From Auxenochlorella pyrenoidosa (Eukaryota > Chlorophyta > Trebouxiophyceae > Chlorellales > Chlorellaceae), in contig KQ482041.1 in assembly GCA_001430745.1 (NCBI GenBank), forward strand, positions 102,027 to 143,397: 41,371 bases of DNA, written 5' to 3'. The notes under the pieces are model-generated. The model did no database searches. It was not told the DNA's origin and saw only the letters and a program-made list of their open reading frames with translations. The position numbers were made by a program, and so were the translations under genes. Below, one piece after another: positions 1 to 11,365 of the stretch. Each line of letters starts with the position of its first letter. The first letter of the stretch is position 1.

Positions 1-156
1 GGGGCGGGGGGGGGGGGGGGGCGCCAGACACAGTGGGCTTGGTGGGGCGGCTGCCGCGGAAGGTGGGCACAGCGTGCAGCGGCTGCCACAGTGAGAGGTG
101 TCACCCTGGCGTCACCCTCAGCTGGGCCTCTTGGCCCCCCCGCGCCCGTGCCGCAG

Positions 157-618
157 GTCCTGCTGCCACCCAGCGGCGGCCGGCTGGTCGTGGCCACTGA
201 TGGCGTGTGGAGCCACGCATCCGAGGCGCTGCTGCACGCCATGTGCGCTGCGCCCATCAAGACGGCGGCGCACGACGTGCTGCGAGTGCTGGATGCCGAC
301 AGGTGGGGACGCTGCGGCGCCGCCGTGTGACCGGTAACCCGCTGCCAGGGCGCGCCCTTTGCTGGCGGCAAGTGGAGGGCGGGAGTGCTGCCTCCTGCTC
401 GTGTTGCAACAACATGTGGCAGCTTGTAACGAGGTGTTTGCTGTCCCCCCTCCCTGCAGGGCCAGCCCCCATGCGGCAGATGCCAGCGTGATTGTCGCTG
501 ATGTGCTGCCAGCCAACACCACCTTCCAGGCGCTCTGCAAGCGGCAGAAGCAGGTGCTGGGCAAGGCCGGGCCGAGGCTGCCCGCCCTGCAAAAGGCCCT
601 CAAGGCGTTAACACGCTC

Positions 619-662
<44 letters not shown>

Positions 663-1823
663 GTATCAGCAGTAGCATCAGCAGCAGCACCTCTGAGCCA
701 GCCGCAGCGCTGGCGGCAGAACTTTTAGCCGACTTCGACACTGGAGCTCTGCTGGGCCTGACGCCGGTTGGGGCGAGTGGAAGCGGCTGCAGCAGCCCCA
801 TAACGCCGCAGCGCAGCCGTGGCAGCATCCCACGCAGCGGCAGCGGCAGTGGCATGGGATTCCCGCGCAGCAGCAGCGGCGGCGGCAGCGGCATCCCACG
901 CAGCGGCAGCCGCGAGTGGAGTGCCGCAGCGGCGGCGCTGACGGCGGCGCTGGCAGCGCCTGCTGCCGTGGCGCCGCCGCCACCATCGTGGTGCGACGCT
1001 CCCAAGGGCATGCAGCTGCTGGCCGCTGTGGTGAGGGCAGCAGGGTGCCAGGCTCCTGCTCACCTGCAGGGCTTTGCCTGGAGGGCGGTAGTGGCGTGTG
1101 TGCCTCTGTGCCCATGCCCTGCTCTGCCTTCGGTGCGCCTTCTTGGCATCATGCCTGGGAACATGCCTGGAACAAATCGGCAGTCACAGATCGGCTTCGT
1201 GCATGCAGTTCCTGTAGGGAGGCAGTGATCCACTGCCGCCGCTGCCCTTGTCCCCGCAGGCCATGGCGCACCAGACCTGGCGCCTGGCGCGGCAGCGCGT
1301 GCGCGCCGCCCAGCACACAGCAGCTGCCGCTGCCGAGGCCGTGGCGGCGGTCGAGGCTGCAACCGCCTCCCCTCCCGCAGCGCGCCACCAGCAGGGCCAG
1401 CAGCCGGCCCCTGCATCGCCACGCGTCCTGCAGCGCACCTCTGCCGTGCTGCGGGTGCCCTCCCTGGTGAAAGAGGAGGACGCAGCCGGCGAGGCGGCCA
1501 CTTGCGCTGCTCCCTGGCCCGGACGCGGCGCAGCGCCCGCGAGCGGCAGGACGATTCGCGGCAGCCAGTCTGCAGTGGGCGGCTTCCGGCACGTGCTGTT
1601 TGCTGCCCATGCCAGCAGTGACAGCCCGTTCCTGATGAGCAGCGCCTCTGGTCACCGAGCAGCCCCAGGCCTGCAGGGCAAGGGCGAGCGCAAGGGCGGC
1701 CTAGAGGCTGGCCTCGCGATTTCAGCCTCTGGCAGCACCCGCGTGCTGCCGCCGCTGCCGGGGGCCGGCAGCAGCAGTGCGTGGTCTTCCCTTGCTCCCA
1801 GCACCCCGCACCATGAGTGTTAG
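157..1823 (+). CDS. PP2C-type protein phosphatase, C-terminal part (5' end off window or unresolved)
   Basis: Metal-dependent Ser/Thr protein phosphatase of the PPM/PP2C family, missing its N-terminal catalytic part. Exons 157-302, 460-1030 and 1260-1823 join in phase to 426 residues ending at TAG 1821-1823. Seen: residues 7-18 contain GGRLVVATDGVW, the PP2C motif with the metal-binding Asp (TDG); after the first junction the strand AADASVIVADVLP matches the last core strand of the fold (D-x-S-V-I-V-x-D). Behind the core lies a long low-complexity tail: a Ser/Asn run coded by AGC repeats (about 619-688), Arg-Ser-Gly-Ser patches and an Ala/Gln/Arg-rich last exon. The exon before 157 is not resolved: a donor (gtgaga) at 91 has no acceptor that fits both frame and a normal intron length. 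Substrate unknown. The phosphatase assignment is firm; the subfamily is not. Confidence 0.82.
616..690 (+). repeat. AGC-rich trinucleotide tract coding Ser/Asn
   Basis: About 24 triplets, mainly AGC/AAC with AGT and ATC interruptions, lie inside exon 2 of the PP2C gene and are read as Ser/Asn/Ile. On the other strand the same tract reads as poly-Leu, which explains a spurious reverse ORF. Interruptions suggest it is not a fast-mutating pure repeat. Confidence 0.85.
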
Positions 1824-2702
1824 GCTGAAACATGGGGCCCTCTGACACTGCACCGTGCTTCAGCCCCCTGCCAATGCTGCTGCAAGCCCACGCCAGCCAT
1901 GTGCGATACGAGGCTGCCTGGACCTGCTGCTCTCGCCTAGGCACTGCCTCTTTTCGTGTGCATTTAGTTTCAACCCGACCTTCGGCAGTTTCAGGCGAGC
2001 TGCGTCCACAAAACACTCAGTACGTCGCATACCCCATGTCTTGTGTACTCAAAGCGCTGTCTGTGTCCCCTCGGAATGTTTTTTTGACCCCCCAAGTCGC
2101 GTGTGCACAAGCGTGTGTGCCCGGGCACCCTGCCCTGCGAGAATACCTTCTTTGCCTTGTTCGAGCGGCTCTATGCTTCATCTTGTACCCAGAATCCATG
2201 TGCTCCTCCGCTCTTCCCCCCTCCCCAGCTGTATACCTGCCAGTTGAGCGCCCGACCGATCTGTACCGCCCCTACCGCTCGAGATCAGTTGCACCCTGTG
2301 CGTCACTGCTGTCCCTCCCCTCTTTTGCCAATCCATTTTCTCTGCCTACCCGATGCTCTTGTTCTCCCGCTGCTCATCCTGCCTTCCTTGGCATATCTGC
2401 CTGTAAATGTGCAGTGAAGCGCACCGCCTTGCCTGGCGATTGGATTGACCTCATGCATTGCAGTTGGGGGTCAACCCTGTCAAAGGTGGAACTTGCGGTA
2501 CGCCCCAGACTCGAATCCATGACGTCTGTCAATACGGGGCTGGGAGCCTCCCTTGTGGCACACACGGTCACCAGGCAAGGCCAAGCTGGGCATCACCTCA
2601 TCAAAAACCTCCAGCCAAGCATGCCTGCGCCGGACCGATGCCGGCAGCGTCCATCCGCAGCCGACTTTTGTGAGGCTTTGCGGTCTCCCTCCACACAGAG
2701 GT
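1824..2702. other. Convergent intergenic region (3' UTRs)
   Basis: Lies between the stop of the PP2C gene (+) and the stop of the orphan gene (-). The left part up to about 2420 is pyrimidine-rich and ends with a TGTAA signal, so it is probably the PP2C 3' UTR. No frame shows a recognisable protein. A sequence resembling a tRNA B box occurs on the minus strand near 2505-2522 but does not fold as a tRNA. Confidence 0.6.
2402..2406 (+). terminator. Putative poly(A) signal TGTAA for the PP2C gene
   Basis: TGTAA is the usual chlorophyte polyadenylation signal. This is the first clear copy after the PP2C stop and implies a 3' UTR of about 600 bases. Confidence 0.5.
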
Positions 2703-4254
2703 TCACTCCTGCTCCAGGCCCGCCAGCTCCTTTACGCTCTGCAATGGGGAATGCCAGAAGGAGGGCTGGGGCAAGCAAACATGCCGTAGCTGCCAGGCTA
2801 AGCCAGGCAGCGATCAGCGCAGTGGCAGCCTCCCAGTGCCCTTGAGCACGTGCTGCACTGGCCCACTGGCCACGAGCGCGCACCTCCACTGCTCCGCCCA
2901 CGGCATCGGCAGCGCTCTGCAGCATGCCCGGCGACTGATCCTGCAGCAGGTGACAGCCCATGCATGGTATCTCGGTGGGAGGGGATGGTGGCGACGCTTA
3001 GCTGCCTCCACGTGTAATCCAATTGTTGCCTTGCGCTTGGCCCGAGCTTGTGTGGCGGCGGCTGCAGGTGAGCTGCCAGGGGTGCAAACACTGCATCCAC
3101 GCGCTGCTTTGAACTGGCCTCGCCACCCGGCCAAAAGACAAGCCGCTGGCGTGCTCCTGTCAGCACAATGGGAAACATCACGTGCCAAAGCTTCAGAAGC
3201 CCAAACAAATTGCCCGGTTCAGTTGCAGGCAGCAAATCTCCTCCGTGCAACCCACCTGCTGTTTGCCCTGATGCGCCTGCGCCCCGGCCGCAGGCTCCGG
3301 CTGAGCTGATGCAGGCGCCGCTGCGCCCTCGCTGCCAGCCACGGCGCCACCCTCCCCGGCACCCACGCCAGCACCGGCCGCGCTATCGATGCCCATGTAG
3401 AGCAGGGGGTGCGCCCCTGCAGCCAGGGACGGGCTTCCACAGGTGTTGCCTGCCTGGCCGCCTGTGGCTGGGACTGCACAGGCCTTGAGCTGCCGATCCA
3501 GCCAAAACCTCGACCAGCAGCTGCCCTGCTGCCGCCAGCAGCGCCAGGCCCAGGCAAGGGCTGCCGTCTTACCGGCGTGCCCCGGCCCGCGCCGCACGCC
3601 TGCGGCAGCGCCCAATCCCATGCTGGCTGCACCAAACACACAGGCACGTGACCTGGCCTGTGAAGAGGGCGCCGGCCGTGCAGCAAGGCATCTGGCCGGC
3701 GCAAAGCGCTGCACCCCTGCCATGCTGGCATGCCCTGGCCAAGGAGGACGCCCCAGCTCTGTCCATGCCGGCATGCCCCAGCCTCCGAGGCATCAGCTCT
3801 GCCCCAGCTGCAGCGCGGCGCGACCAGACCGCTGTGCTCACGAATGCGGGCCAGGTTTGTCTTATGAGGGTCCACAGCCTCGACGCCCCCGGAGCCCGCC
3901 CCGTGGAAGCTGCCACCTGCAGCAGGCAGGCAAGTCCGGCAAGGGGCCGGCAGGTTGGCAGACAGACAGGCGAGGCGGCAGCTTGCGTGAAGCCCTGATT
4001 CGGGGCCCTGGAGGCCGCACCTTCCCTGGCCGCTACAAAACAGCGGGCGGATGCATGGTGCCGCCTGGAAAGCCCGGCATCCAGTGCCCTTGGCTCTGTG
4101 GAGCTACGACCGTCGGCCCGGCTGGCCCAACAAGGCTGGGAGCACAGCTGTGCTGCAAGCCTCAGGCGCGGCATGCAGGGCCGGGCCGCTCACTGAAGGT
4201 GGGGTCCCCGCCAGAGCTCAGGTCGTGCTTGATGTCAAGATGGATGCCTGGCAT
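2703..4254 (-). CDS. Small orphan protein, Gly/Ala-rich, six exons
   Basis: Exons 4254-4194, 3916-3842, 3626-3573, 3416-3256, 2940-2884 and 2738-2703 join with five consistent phases into 147 residues ending in TGA. No family recognised. Seen, in order: HLDIKHDLSSGGDP near the N terminus; VDPHKTNLARI; SMGLGAAAGVRRGPG; AHPLLYMGIDSA; a low-complexity Gly/Ala/Glu/Pro stretch; and a charged amphipathic end (SAADAVGGAVESVKELAGLE) that looks like the helices of LEA-type stress proteins. There is no signal peptide and no long membrane segment. The start is uncertain: ATG 4254 is chosen, but tctatacag just before it could be a splice acceptor for an upstream exon, and an in-frame ATG also lies 27 bases upstream. 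The phase agreement is the main evidence that it is real; function is unknown. Confidence 0.6.
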
Positions 4255-4956
4255 GCCTGTATAGAGGCAGTGGAGGCACATGTGGGGATGACGGGCGGGA
4301 GCGGTGCATCAGCAGGTAGTTCAGCGCGCGCTGTCGCTTGAAATTCACGTCGATGAGCGAGCAACCGTGTTCAAGACTGCTGTAGCTCAAACATACAGAA
4401 ATCAGACTGAGGAGTGGGCTGCTGCCGAGCTAGTGCCGTTGCAGCACAGGCAAACAGAACTGGCTGCAGGCGGCAGGCAACGGCTGCCGCAGGCAGCGCC
4501 CGCGTCGGCGCCGGCGACCAGCACTTCCCGCCTTGGACAGAGCACGCTTTCCAAGAACAAGGAATGCCGCCCATCATGCCCACAAGAGGAACTTGTCCCC
4601 CAGGCCCCACACCTTCTTCCTCTTGCGGGAAGCTCACAGGCTCCGCCATCCTGCCGATGTGCTCAGAGGGTGTGCAGACGAAAATGAAGCAGGGAGAGGT
4701 GGGCCGTCCAAGATTGCGCTCCTCCCCGAGCTGAGGTGGCGGTGTGAGTCACCGCCGCCTCAGCGGGTTTTGCTTGTCATTGTACTGTACTCTGACCTTT
4801 CATGTCTTGCACTCACGCCACTTTGGTATAATGCCAGCAAGAGTATGGGACATGGAGTGAAGCACAGGCAGGTGGCTTTCACAGCCCGTTGTTTCACTTC
4901 CCCCTTAGGTACTTTTGCCGGGCTGCGCACCCGGCTGCCAGTGGCTCAGGTCCACC
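4255..4956. other. Region downstream of guanine deaminase; possible first exon of the orphan gene
   Basis: Holds the 3' UTR of the guanine deaminase gene and the 5' flank of the orphan gene, both on the minus strand. A minus-strand frame starting at ATG 4649 (MAEPVSFPQEEEG...) could be a first exon, but no donor connects it in phase with certainty. A strong inverted repeat sits at 4730-4764. Confidence 0.45.
4730..4764. repeat. 15-bp inverted repeat (hairpin) with 5-base loop
   Basis: Left arm GCTGAGGTGGCGGTG, loop TGAGT, right arm CACCGCCGCCTCAGC. The arms pair over 15 positions with one T-G wobble. It lies about 190 bases beyond the guanine deaminase stop, inside the likely 3' UTR, so it could be an RNA hairpin on either strand. 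Confidence 0.8.
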
Positions 4957-7900
4957 TCATGCCCCCTTCACCGGCCTGCCCTGCACCCAGACACGCGCGA
5001 TGTGTCGGTCGTCCCCCAGACACAAGAATTTCTCCAGCTGCGAGGGGGTCAGCGTGGCGTGGGAGTGTGGTCTGCGCCTGGAGCAGCTCGTCACGTTGGC
5101 CAGGGACGATTGGAGCAATGACCCTCCGTCAGGGGCGGCAGGCAGCAATCAACAACAATGGTATGCTGTCCAGGACCAATGCCGCGCAATGCCGAGTGCT
5201 CACTCCCCCTCAGCCGCACCCAGCCCAGCCAAGCAGCGCACCTCCTGAAGGGGGTGGGGGGTCACCGAGGGGAACACATCGTAGGCTGCCCCGCAGCGGC
5301 CGTCGATGAGGAGGGCATCCAACTCCTTGCCCACCTCTAGGGTGCCCACACTGTCCTGCAGGGCGGTTAAGCAGGCCCCGCGGAGGCAAGCGCAAATGGT
5401 ATGGATGGTGGGAGCGGAGCTGCAACAGCCTGCCCATGCCAGCAGTGCCCATGCGGCCTCACACGCCTCCACGCTTGGCCATCCTGCCTGCGCCCACAGC
5501 TCCCGACTCCCCAACCCATCACACTCTCACCCATCCCGCACCTGAATGCCCAGAGCCTTAGCCCCTCCCACAGTGGCCAGCCAGAGCGCATCCTTCCAGT
5601 TCACCACGTCGGGGTCGCGCCCGGGCTGGCGCTGGTGCTGCAGCGCCAGCTCCGCCGGCTTCCCGGCGGCTGCCACCTTCTGGGCATGCAGCGCCCAGGA
5701 GGCCACCACCGCCTGGCGCTGCGCCCCCAGCATGGACGGGTCGTAGCCGCCGCTCACGTCTGTGCCCAGGCCAACCTGCGACAGGAACGGCCGGTGTTCA
5801 GAGTTTCGCTGCAAGCCTGGGTGCTGTGGGGCATGCGGCAGGCCAGGAGGCGGGTGGGGCCGGGCAGCATGGCAGGCAGCCAGGCCACAGGGACGCTGCG
5901 AGCGCCCTCTCGCTCCCCCACCCATCCTCCGCGCTGCCACTCCCACCGCCGCCTTGATCGGGGCTGCATGCGCGCCGCACCTTGACCCCCATGCCCAGCA
6001 GCTGCGCCACCGGGAGCAGCTTCTCGGCATAGAAAAAGTTGGACAGCGGGCAGTGCGCCAGAGCGGCGCCGCGGGCAGCCATGCGCTGAACCTCCTCATC
6101 AGTCAGCAGGTTGCCGTGCGCAAACACAGACTGCGGCAGCACGTGGGGAGGGGCGGCGTGGGCCCACATCCGGTCACGTAAGGCCGCGGGCACCACGGGC
6201 GCTGCGCAGAACGCCTGGCGTGCAAACACCGAATGCTGCACAGGCAGGCAGCCGCCAGGCCCACCTCATGTGCACTCCCCCCCTGCAGGCAGCAAGCCAG
6301 CGAACCAGCACACCACCCTGCCATCAGCCCACCCGGCTGGTCAGCAGGCCTGCTTCATCAAAGATTGCAGCCTCGTCCACGGCCTGCCCACCGCCCTCCA
6401 CCGCTGCTGCAAACTCTTCTTCGTCATAAGCCTGCACCCGGGTGCTGACATCAGGGCGGAGGCGGCAGGGGCTTGGAGCAGCACGCTGCCGTGGCTGGGC
6501 CTGAGACTGCAGCACTGCAGCGCACCCCAAGCGCAGGTTTCAGCGGCGCATCCCGCGGCCAGGGCCCGGGCACTCGCCTCATGGATGTGACTGTGCACAT
6601 TCACGCTGTGCTCTGCTGCCAGCTGGCCCAGCGCGCGCAGCAGGGGGCACGTGCAGGTGGGTATGAACCTGGGCATGACCAGCGGCTCCAGCCGGGACAG
6701 CCCTTTGCCCCGGACATACCTGCAGGCGAGCGCGGGCGCAGAACAGCAGGGGCTGGCACCTGGCAGGGGACAGCAGGCAGGTCTAAGCAGAGGCACTGCA
6801 GTGCAGGGCGCGCAGGCAGGCACGCCACAGTGCGCAGCCTACAGCAGCGCGGTTGCAGGAGCGCACCGTATGAGCGCCTCAGTGTCTGCCACCGCATTCT
6901 CGGTGCTCTCCAGTGAGCCAGGCGGCGTCTCGCGGTCCATGCAGGGCTGCAGCCAGGGTGTGGGCCAGCGGGGGCCTCGCAGCAGCCACGCTGGGCGTGT
7001 GTTGCAGCCTTCGGACGGCCAGGGACTGCACGGCACGGGGCTGGCTGGCCTGCCGGGCTGCCAACCGCCCTGGTGCCGGTAGGCCGCCCCGGCGCACCTT
7101 GCCTAGGAAGGCACGCATGCCGGCCTGCTCCAGCAGGTCTGCCAGCAGCAGGCAGGGCTGCAGGTGCACGGTGGCGAAAATCTGGGCGCAAGTGGTGCCG
7201 TTGGACAGCAGCCGCCGGATCAACTGCGCACCTCGGGGTGGGGGGGCAGGGAGGTGGGCGGGTCGGGCAGCCATGCATGCTGGACGTGGTCAGGTTCCAC
7301 ACATGTCTGAGATGCAAGGTGGGTTACAGCACAGCACTTTGCAGGTGCGACAGAGGGCATGCGCACCCCTCCACACCTTGGTGTAGACATCACGAGCAAG
7401 GTCCGCATTGTCCTTAAAGCTGCTCTCGGTGGGGAAGGTCAGCTGCAAGGCACAAAGGGTAAGGGCAGCTGTGAAGCGCCATTGCATGCGCAGGCAGGAG
7501 CCAGCTGGCCATGGCCTATTGTCAAGCAGCGGCAGTGGCAGGTGCAGGGTGCTGCCCCTCACGGTGTCGAGCCACTCCATGAGAGGGATGTGGGTGCCAG
7601 TGCCCGTGTAGGCATACTGTGGTGCATGCAGGTGGGTGTCAATGAAGCCAGGCAGCAGGAACTGGCCCTCCTGCAAGGCAGGCAGGGGCCAGGCAGGCTG
7701 GGTGGAGCCAGGGAGCACAGGCGATGCCGACCACTCCCCACTGCATGCCACCGCAGCGAGGGCGCAGGTGGCACCTTTCTTGGTGTGCCCTTGAAGCTCC
7801 GCAGCGCACCTGCAGGCGCAGGACGTCCTCTGGCCGCCCGCCATGCAGCACCAAGCACTCCGCCTCCTGCGCGCCCGGCACGACGGCCACGATGCGGCCG

Positions 7901-7995
7901 TTGGCCTGCGTGTCCGCAACCACCAGATGATCGCGCAGCAGCTCAACTTCTCCCCGCACAGGAGTGTGGGCAAGGGTGCCGCGGATGAAGAGCAT
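4957..7995 (-). CDS. Guanine deaminase (amidohydrolase family)
   Basis: Hydrolyses guanine to xanthine and ammonia in purine salvage and nitrogen recovery. Eleven exons (7995-7810, 7670-7563, 7442-7377, 7223-7098, 6946-6867, 6719-6578, 6431-6333, 6130-5981, 5775-5542, 5355-5242, 5037-4957) join in frame to 461 residues, close to the usual 440-460. Seen: the metal-binding HxH in PGFIDTHLH (His75, His77), SHIHE (His233), FAHGN (His274), HCPLSN (His295) and the Asp ligand in GLGTDVSGG (Asp325). All catalytic positions of the family are present. The start is the first ATG; an upstream in-frame extension begins only with TTG. Intron 6 (6432-6577) uses a GC donor (GAG|GCGAGT); no GT donor gives the right frame. 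Cytosolic, as no targeting peptide is seen. A guanine deaminase of the GDA/guaD amidohydrolase type fits far better than other chlorohydrolases because of PGFIDTHLHAPQ and the spacing. Confidence 0.95.
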
Positions 7996-8437
7996 GGTAC
8001 GGGCCTGCCCTCCAGCCAGGGAGTGCCGCAGCGGTAGGCTTGTGGCGGCAGCACGGGGCGTCAGTGAGCAAAGGTCAGTGTCCAAAGACGAGCGCTGGAA
8101 GGCGGTGTATCGATTTGGATCGGACTGCGTGGCGAGTGGACGGCTGGTTGAGAGCGAGTTCGAGAGGAAGCCCTAGCCGAAGGCTGCGTCTGTGTCGCTA
8201 CGGCGACTTGAGCTGGCGCTGCAACTGGGAGGAGAGGTCGCTGGATCAATCGATCAAGTGCGCAGATCAGTCCAGCCGAGTAGACATGCAAGATGTTTGG
8301 CCGCCAAAGTTGAGGCACCGCTGCTGAGGGCGCTTGCACCGTTCACACAGGCTGGTGGCCGGCTTATTGTTCAGAAAGAATACCAGTCGAGAATGATTAC
8401 ATCACAAGGCTTACCCAGCCTCGAAACAGCTGCTGCG
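7996..8437. other. Guanine deaminase 5' flank and PQQ-gene 3' UTR
   Basis: Both neighbours are on the minus strand. The right end holds a poly(A) signal for the PQQ gene; the remaining roughly 400 bases should carry the guanine deaminase promoter and 5' UTR. No TATA box or coding frame is recognised. Confidence 0.55.
8397..8401 (-). terminator. Putative poly(A) signal TGTAA for the PQQ-like gene
   Basis: Read on the minus strand, TGTAA follows the stop codon by about 36 bases, a very short but typical position for a chlorophyte signal. Confidence 0.6.
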
Positions 8438-11365
8438 CTACAAAAGCAACCAGGCCACAGCCGCTGCCGCCGCCGCAAGCGCAGCGCTGACTGCTGGCCG
8501 CTGCCGCGCTGGCGCCGCGCCCGTTGGCGCGGGCATGTCGTAACCGCTGTACACGCACAGCGTGCCGGGGTTGCTGCTGCCCAGGCAGCGCACCACTGCC
8601 AGCTGGCCCCAGAGGTTTGCAAAGCTGGTTGTGGGGACATAGCTGTTGAGGCCGCCAGCCGCCTGCGGGTCCACCGGCGCTGCAAGGGGCCAGAAGGGGA
8701 AGATAGGCTGATGAGCTGCATGGGGGCGAGGGGCAGGCCTGTGACCGCCAAGCTGCCTGCTGCGCTTGTCAGGCTGGCTGCAGACACCGTCAACAGCCCC
8801 AACCCAGCCAACACCTGACAAGGCGCCGCCCACCTCCCCCTTGCGGGAGCACGCTTGCAGGCGGCAGGCAGGCCGGGGCTGCGCCGCAGCCCCAGAGCTC
8901 ACCCTCTTCCACCGTGTACCGCATCTGCCCGCTGCCACCGTCGAGCACCCCCAGGCCCTGCGCCGTCACCAGCGACACCACCCCCAGGTTGACGGTGGGC
9001 GGCGACACCGGCAGCTTGGAGGGGCCCGTCGCGTCCGTCATGTTCTGCGTCCACACCACCGCCCCGTTGTCCAGCGAGCGGGCCACCAGATAGGTGTTGT
9101 ACACTGGCTTGCCGCTGGCAGGGTCGTATGCTGCGGCCGGGGTGGGGTGGGGTAGGGTGGGGGGCGCAGGGGCCAGGTAAGTGAGCCACTGGAGTCATTG
9201 GCAGGGCGGTCCTTGGGCCGCGAGGTGCCAACTGGGAAAAGCTGTCATAGACAGACAGCTGCAGGCGGGCACCCCTCCTGCACAACAGCAGCAGCACCAC
9301 CGGAACAGGCACCGCCGCCACCGCAGCAGCAAGCCCACACTACGTGACAGCCAATGCCCTGCACAGGAGGGGCCAGCACTCACAGGTGCGATTGGACCAG
9401 AAGATGAAGAGGTCGTCGTAGATGGACACCTGCGGCACGCCCAGGCCCAGCCGCGCCAGCGCGTCGGCCATGCTGCCCTCAAAATTCTGGTTGCCCGTCA
9501 TCTGCGGCGGTGGGGAGGCGTGCGGGGGGCTGTTCCAGTGTGCTAGAGCCTTGCAAAGCGGCATGTGGAGAGACGCAAGCGGCGCAGCGGTATGCCTGCC
9601 CGAGGCAGCAGGCGCCGGCGGGTAGCTACATGAGCTGGCACCGCGGAGCGCTCATCATCCCCTGGGAGCGCTCATCGCTGGGGTCCGAAACCTTGCTGCG
9701 CAGGGCCGCCGCCGGCGGGCCGGCTCCACCCTCCCGGCAGGCCAGCGTCAGCCACGCGCCCGCACCTGCCACATCACCGCGGGCGGCTGCCCCGCCGAGC
9801 CGTTGAACTTGTAGGCCAGGAAGCGCGTCTGCTCAAAGGTGGTGGAGGTCAGCAGCAGCGTGGGGTAGGCGCGGGCGGGCGGGGCGGGCTCCACGTAGAC
9901 GATGGATGAGATGTTGGGCGACAGGCCCGACCCGATGCCGGTGGCGACGGTCATCGCCCACAGCTGCTTCCCGTCCTGCGCGGCCAGGCCGTACAGCTTG
10001 GAGCCCTGCGCGTAGACGGCCAGGCCCGGCAGCGGCGTGACGCCCCAGGAAGACGCCGTGTCGGAGGCCGTCAGGCCGCTGTTGGGCGGCGGGTTGGTGA
10101 AGTTGGCCCACTTCAGGGCGCCGGTGGACGCGTCCAGGGCCTCCACATAGTTAATGGGTGCGGGCACGGGCCGCGAGGTGTCCAGGAAGGTGGAGGTCAG
10201 GTAGACCATGGCGGCAGAGGAGCCGTCGCTGGGGGGCAGGGAGGGGCATGCGGGCGGCAGCTGTGCCAGGCAGCCCCTGGCGAACGGGAGCAGGTACGCA
10301 TGGCGGCGGGGTGCAGCCAGCTTGGTCGAGCAGGCGGCGGGCCTCACAGTAAGACTGGGAGGTGGTGAGCCGGGGAGAGGCACGGCCATGCACGCGCTGC
10401 AGCCAGCCCATCACGCACAGCCGCCAATGGCAGCACAGGTGCGCACAGCAACAGTTGCGGCAGCTGCCACGCTTGCCGCTGTTCCCAATACTGGTCAACT
10501 GCTGCAGGCACCACCCGGCACGCACTGCGAGCCGTGCCACCCCGCTCACCCGTACGCAGTGATCTTGGGCGTGCTGGCATTGTAGGTGGCGTGCTGCCAC
10601 AGCGTGCTGCCGTCCTTGGCGTTCACGGCCACCACGTAGCCGCCCAGCTGCACAAACAGCACGGCCAGCGTGTTGTTCTGCTGCTGCGAGAGCGGCGCGC
10701 CGCTGGTGAGCCCGTAGAGCGCGCCGTTGGTGCCGCCGGGGGCAGATACCGTGGTGTTCCACACGCTGTCCCCTGCAGGGGCAGCGGCGGTGCTGCTTCA
10801 GCGGCACACAAGAGCACGACGCTGCATGTTCACGGGGAACGCAGGCGAGGTGCAGCCGGTGCGCGCTCAAGCCCCCGCTCCGGCCAGTGCGCGCTCCGGT
10901 TGCCGCAGCACAGGGTGGAGCACGAGTTGCATGCACCTTCTCACAGCCTGCCAGGGATGTCCCCAGTGACAGACGCCCACCTGTGTCCACCCTGTATGAG
11001 GAGAGCTGCCAGCCGCTGCCCGTGTTTGCAGTCACCACTGCCACCTGGTCGGGGGAGTCGCCGTCTACTGTTCGCAGCATGAAGGGCGGCTGCCCAGACC
11101 CAAAGGGGAAGTTGACATAGGGGCCGGTGATGTTCCACTGCAGCAGCGCGGGATGGACAGGCACGAGGGGTCATCGCAGCGGCGCCGGCAGCGGCGCGGC
11201 GGTTGGCGGCAGTAGTTGGCCAGGGGCTCCCCCCGACCAACGGCGCAGCGATCGAGCTGTGAGGAACGTCGAAAGCGGGCTGCATACCTGCAGCTTGGTG
11301 GCCAGGGCCGCTTGCAGGAGCGAGGCCAGCAGGCAGGCTCCCACGAGGCGGCCGGCAGAGCCCAT
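8438..11365 (-). CDS. Secreted PQQ-like beta-propeller protein, probable GPI anchor
   Basis: Seven exons (11365-11288, 11137-10981, 10772-10550, 10228-9766, 9501-9384, 9130-8903, 8679-8438) join in phase to 502 residues. Residues 1-22 form a clear signal peptide (LVGACLLASLLQAALA). PQQ-like blades are visible: YVVAVNAKDGSTLW (124-137), YVEALDASTGALKW (180-193) and LYGLAAQDGKQLW (231-243), the A-x-D-x-x-[ST]-G-x-x-x-W pattern. Several N-x-[ST] sites (NIT, NTT, NAS, NMT) suit an extracytoplasmic protein. The C terminus ends in a small-residue hydrophobic stretch (SAALAAAAAAVAWLLL) directly before the stop, with no charged tail, as in GPI-attachment signals. Such folds bind PQQ in bacterial dehydrogenases or act as scaffolds; no cofactor or catalytic residues can be claimed here, so the function is unknown. 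Confidence 0.85.

Noticed and set aside
118..1011. Long minus-strand frame with Leu runs opposite the PP2C exons
   Set aside because: It is the reverse reading of the AGC repeat and GC-rich coding exon; no domain, and the plus strand has PP2C motifs with matching splice phases.
2505..2522. tRNA B-box-like sequence (GGATTCGAGTC on the minus strand); similar hits near 14970, 26146 and 32935
   Set aside because: None has a T-arm stem or an A box at the right distance, so no tRNA or tRNA-derived SINE can be supported.
4371..4649. Minus-strand frame starting MAEPVSFPQEEEG
   Set aside because: No in-phase donor to the next exon and no recognisable motif; kept only as a possible first exon of the orphan gene.
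4730..4764. Bacterial-type terminator reading of the hairpin
   Set aside because: The surrounding genes are intron-bearing nuclear genes using TGTAA signals; a factor-independent terminator makes no sense here.
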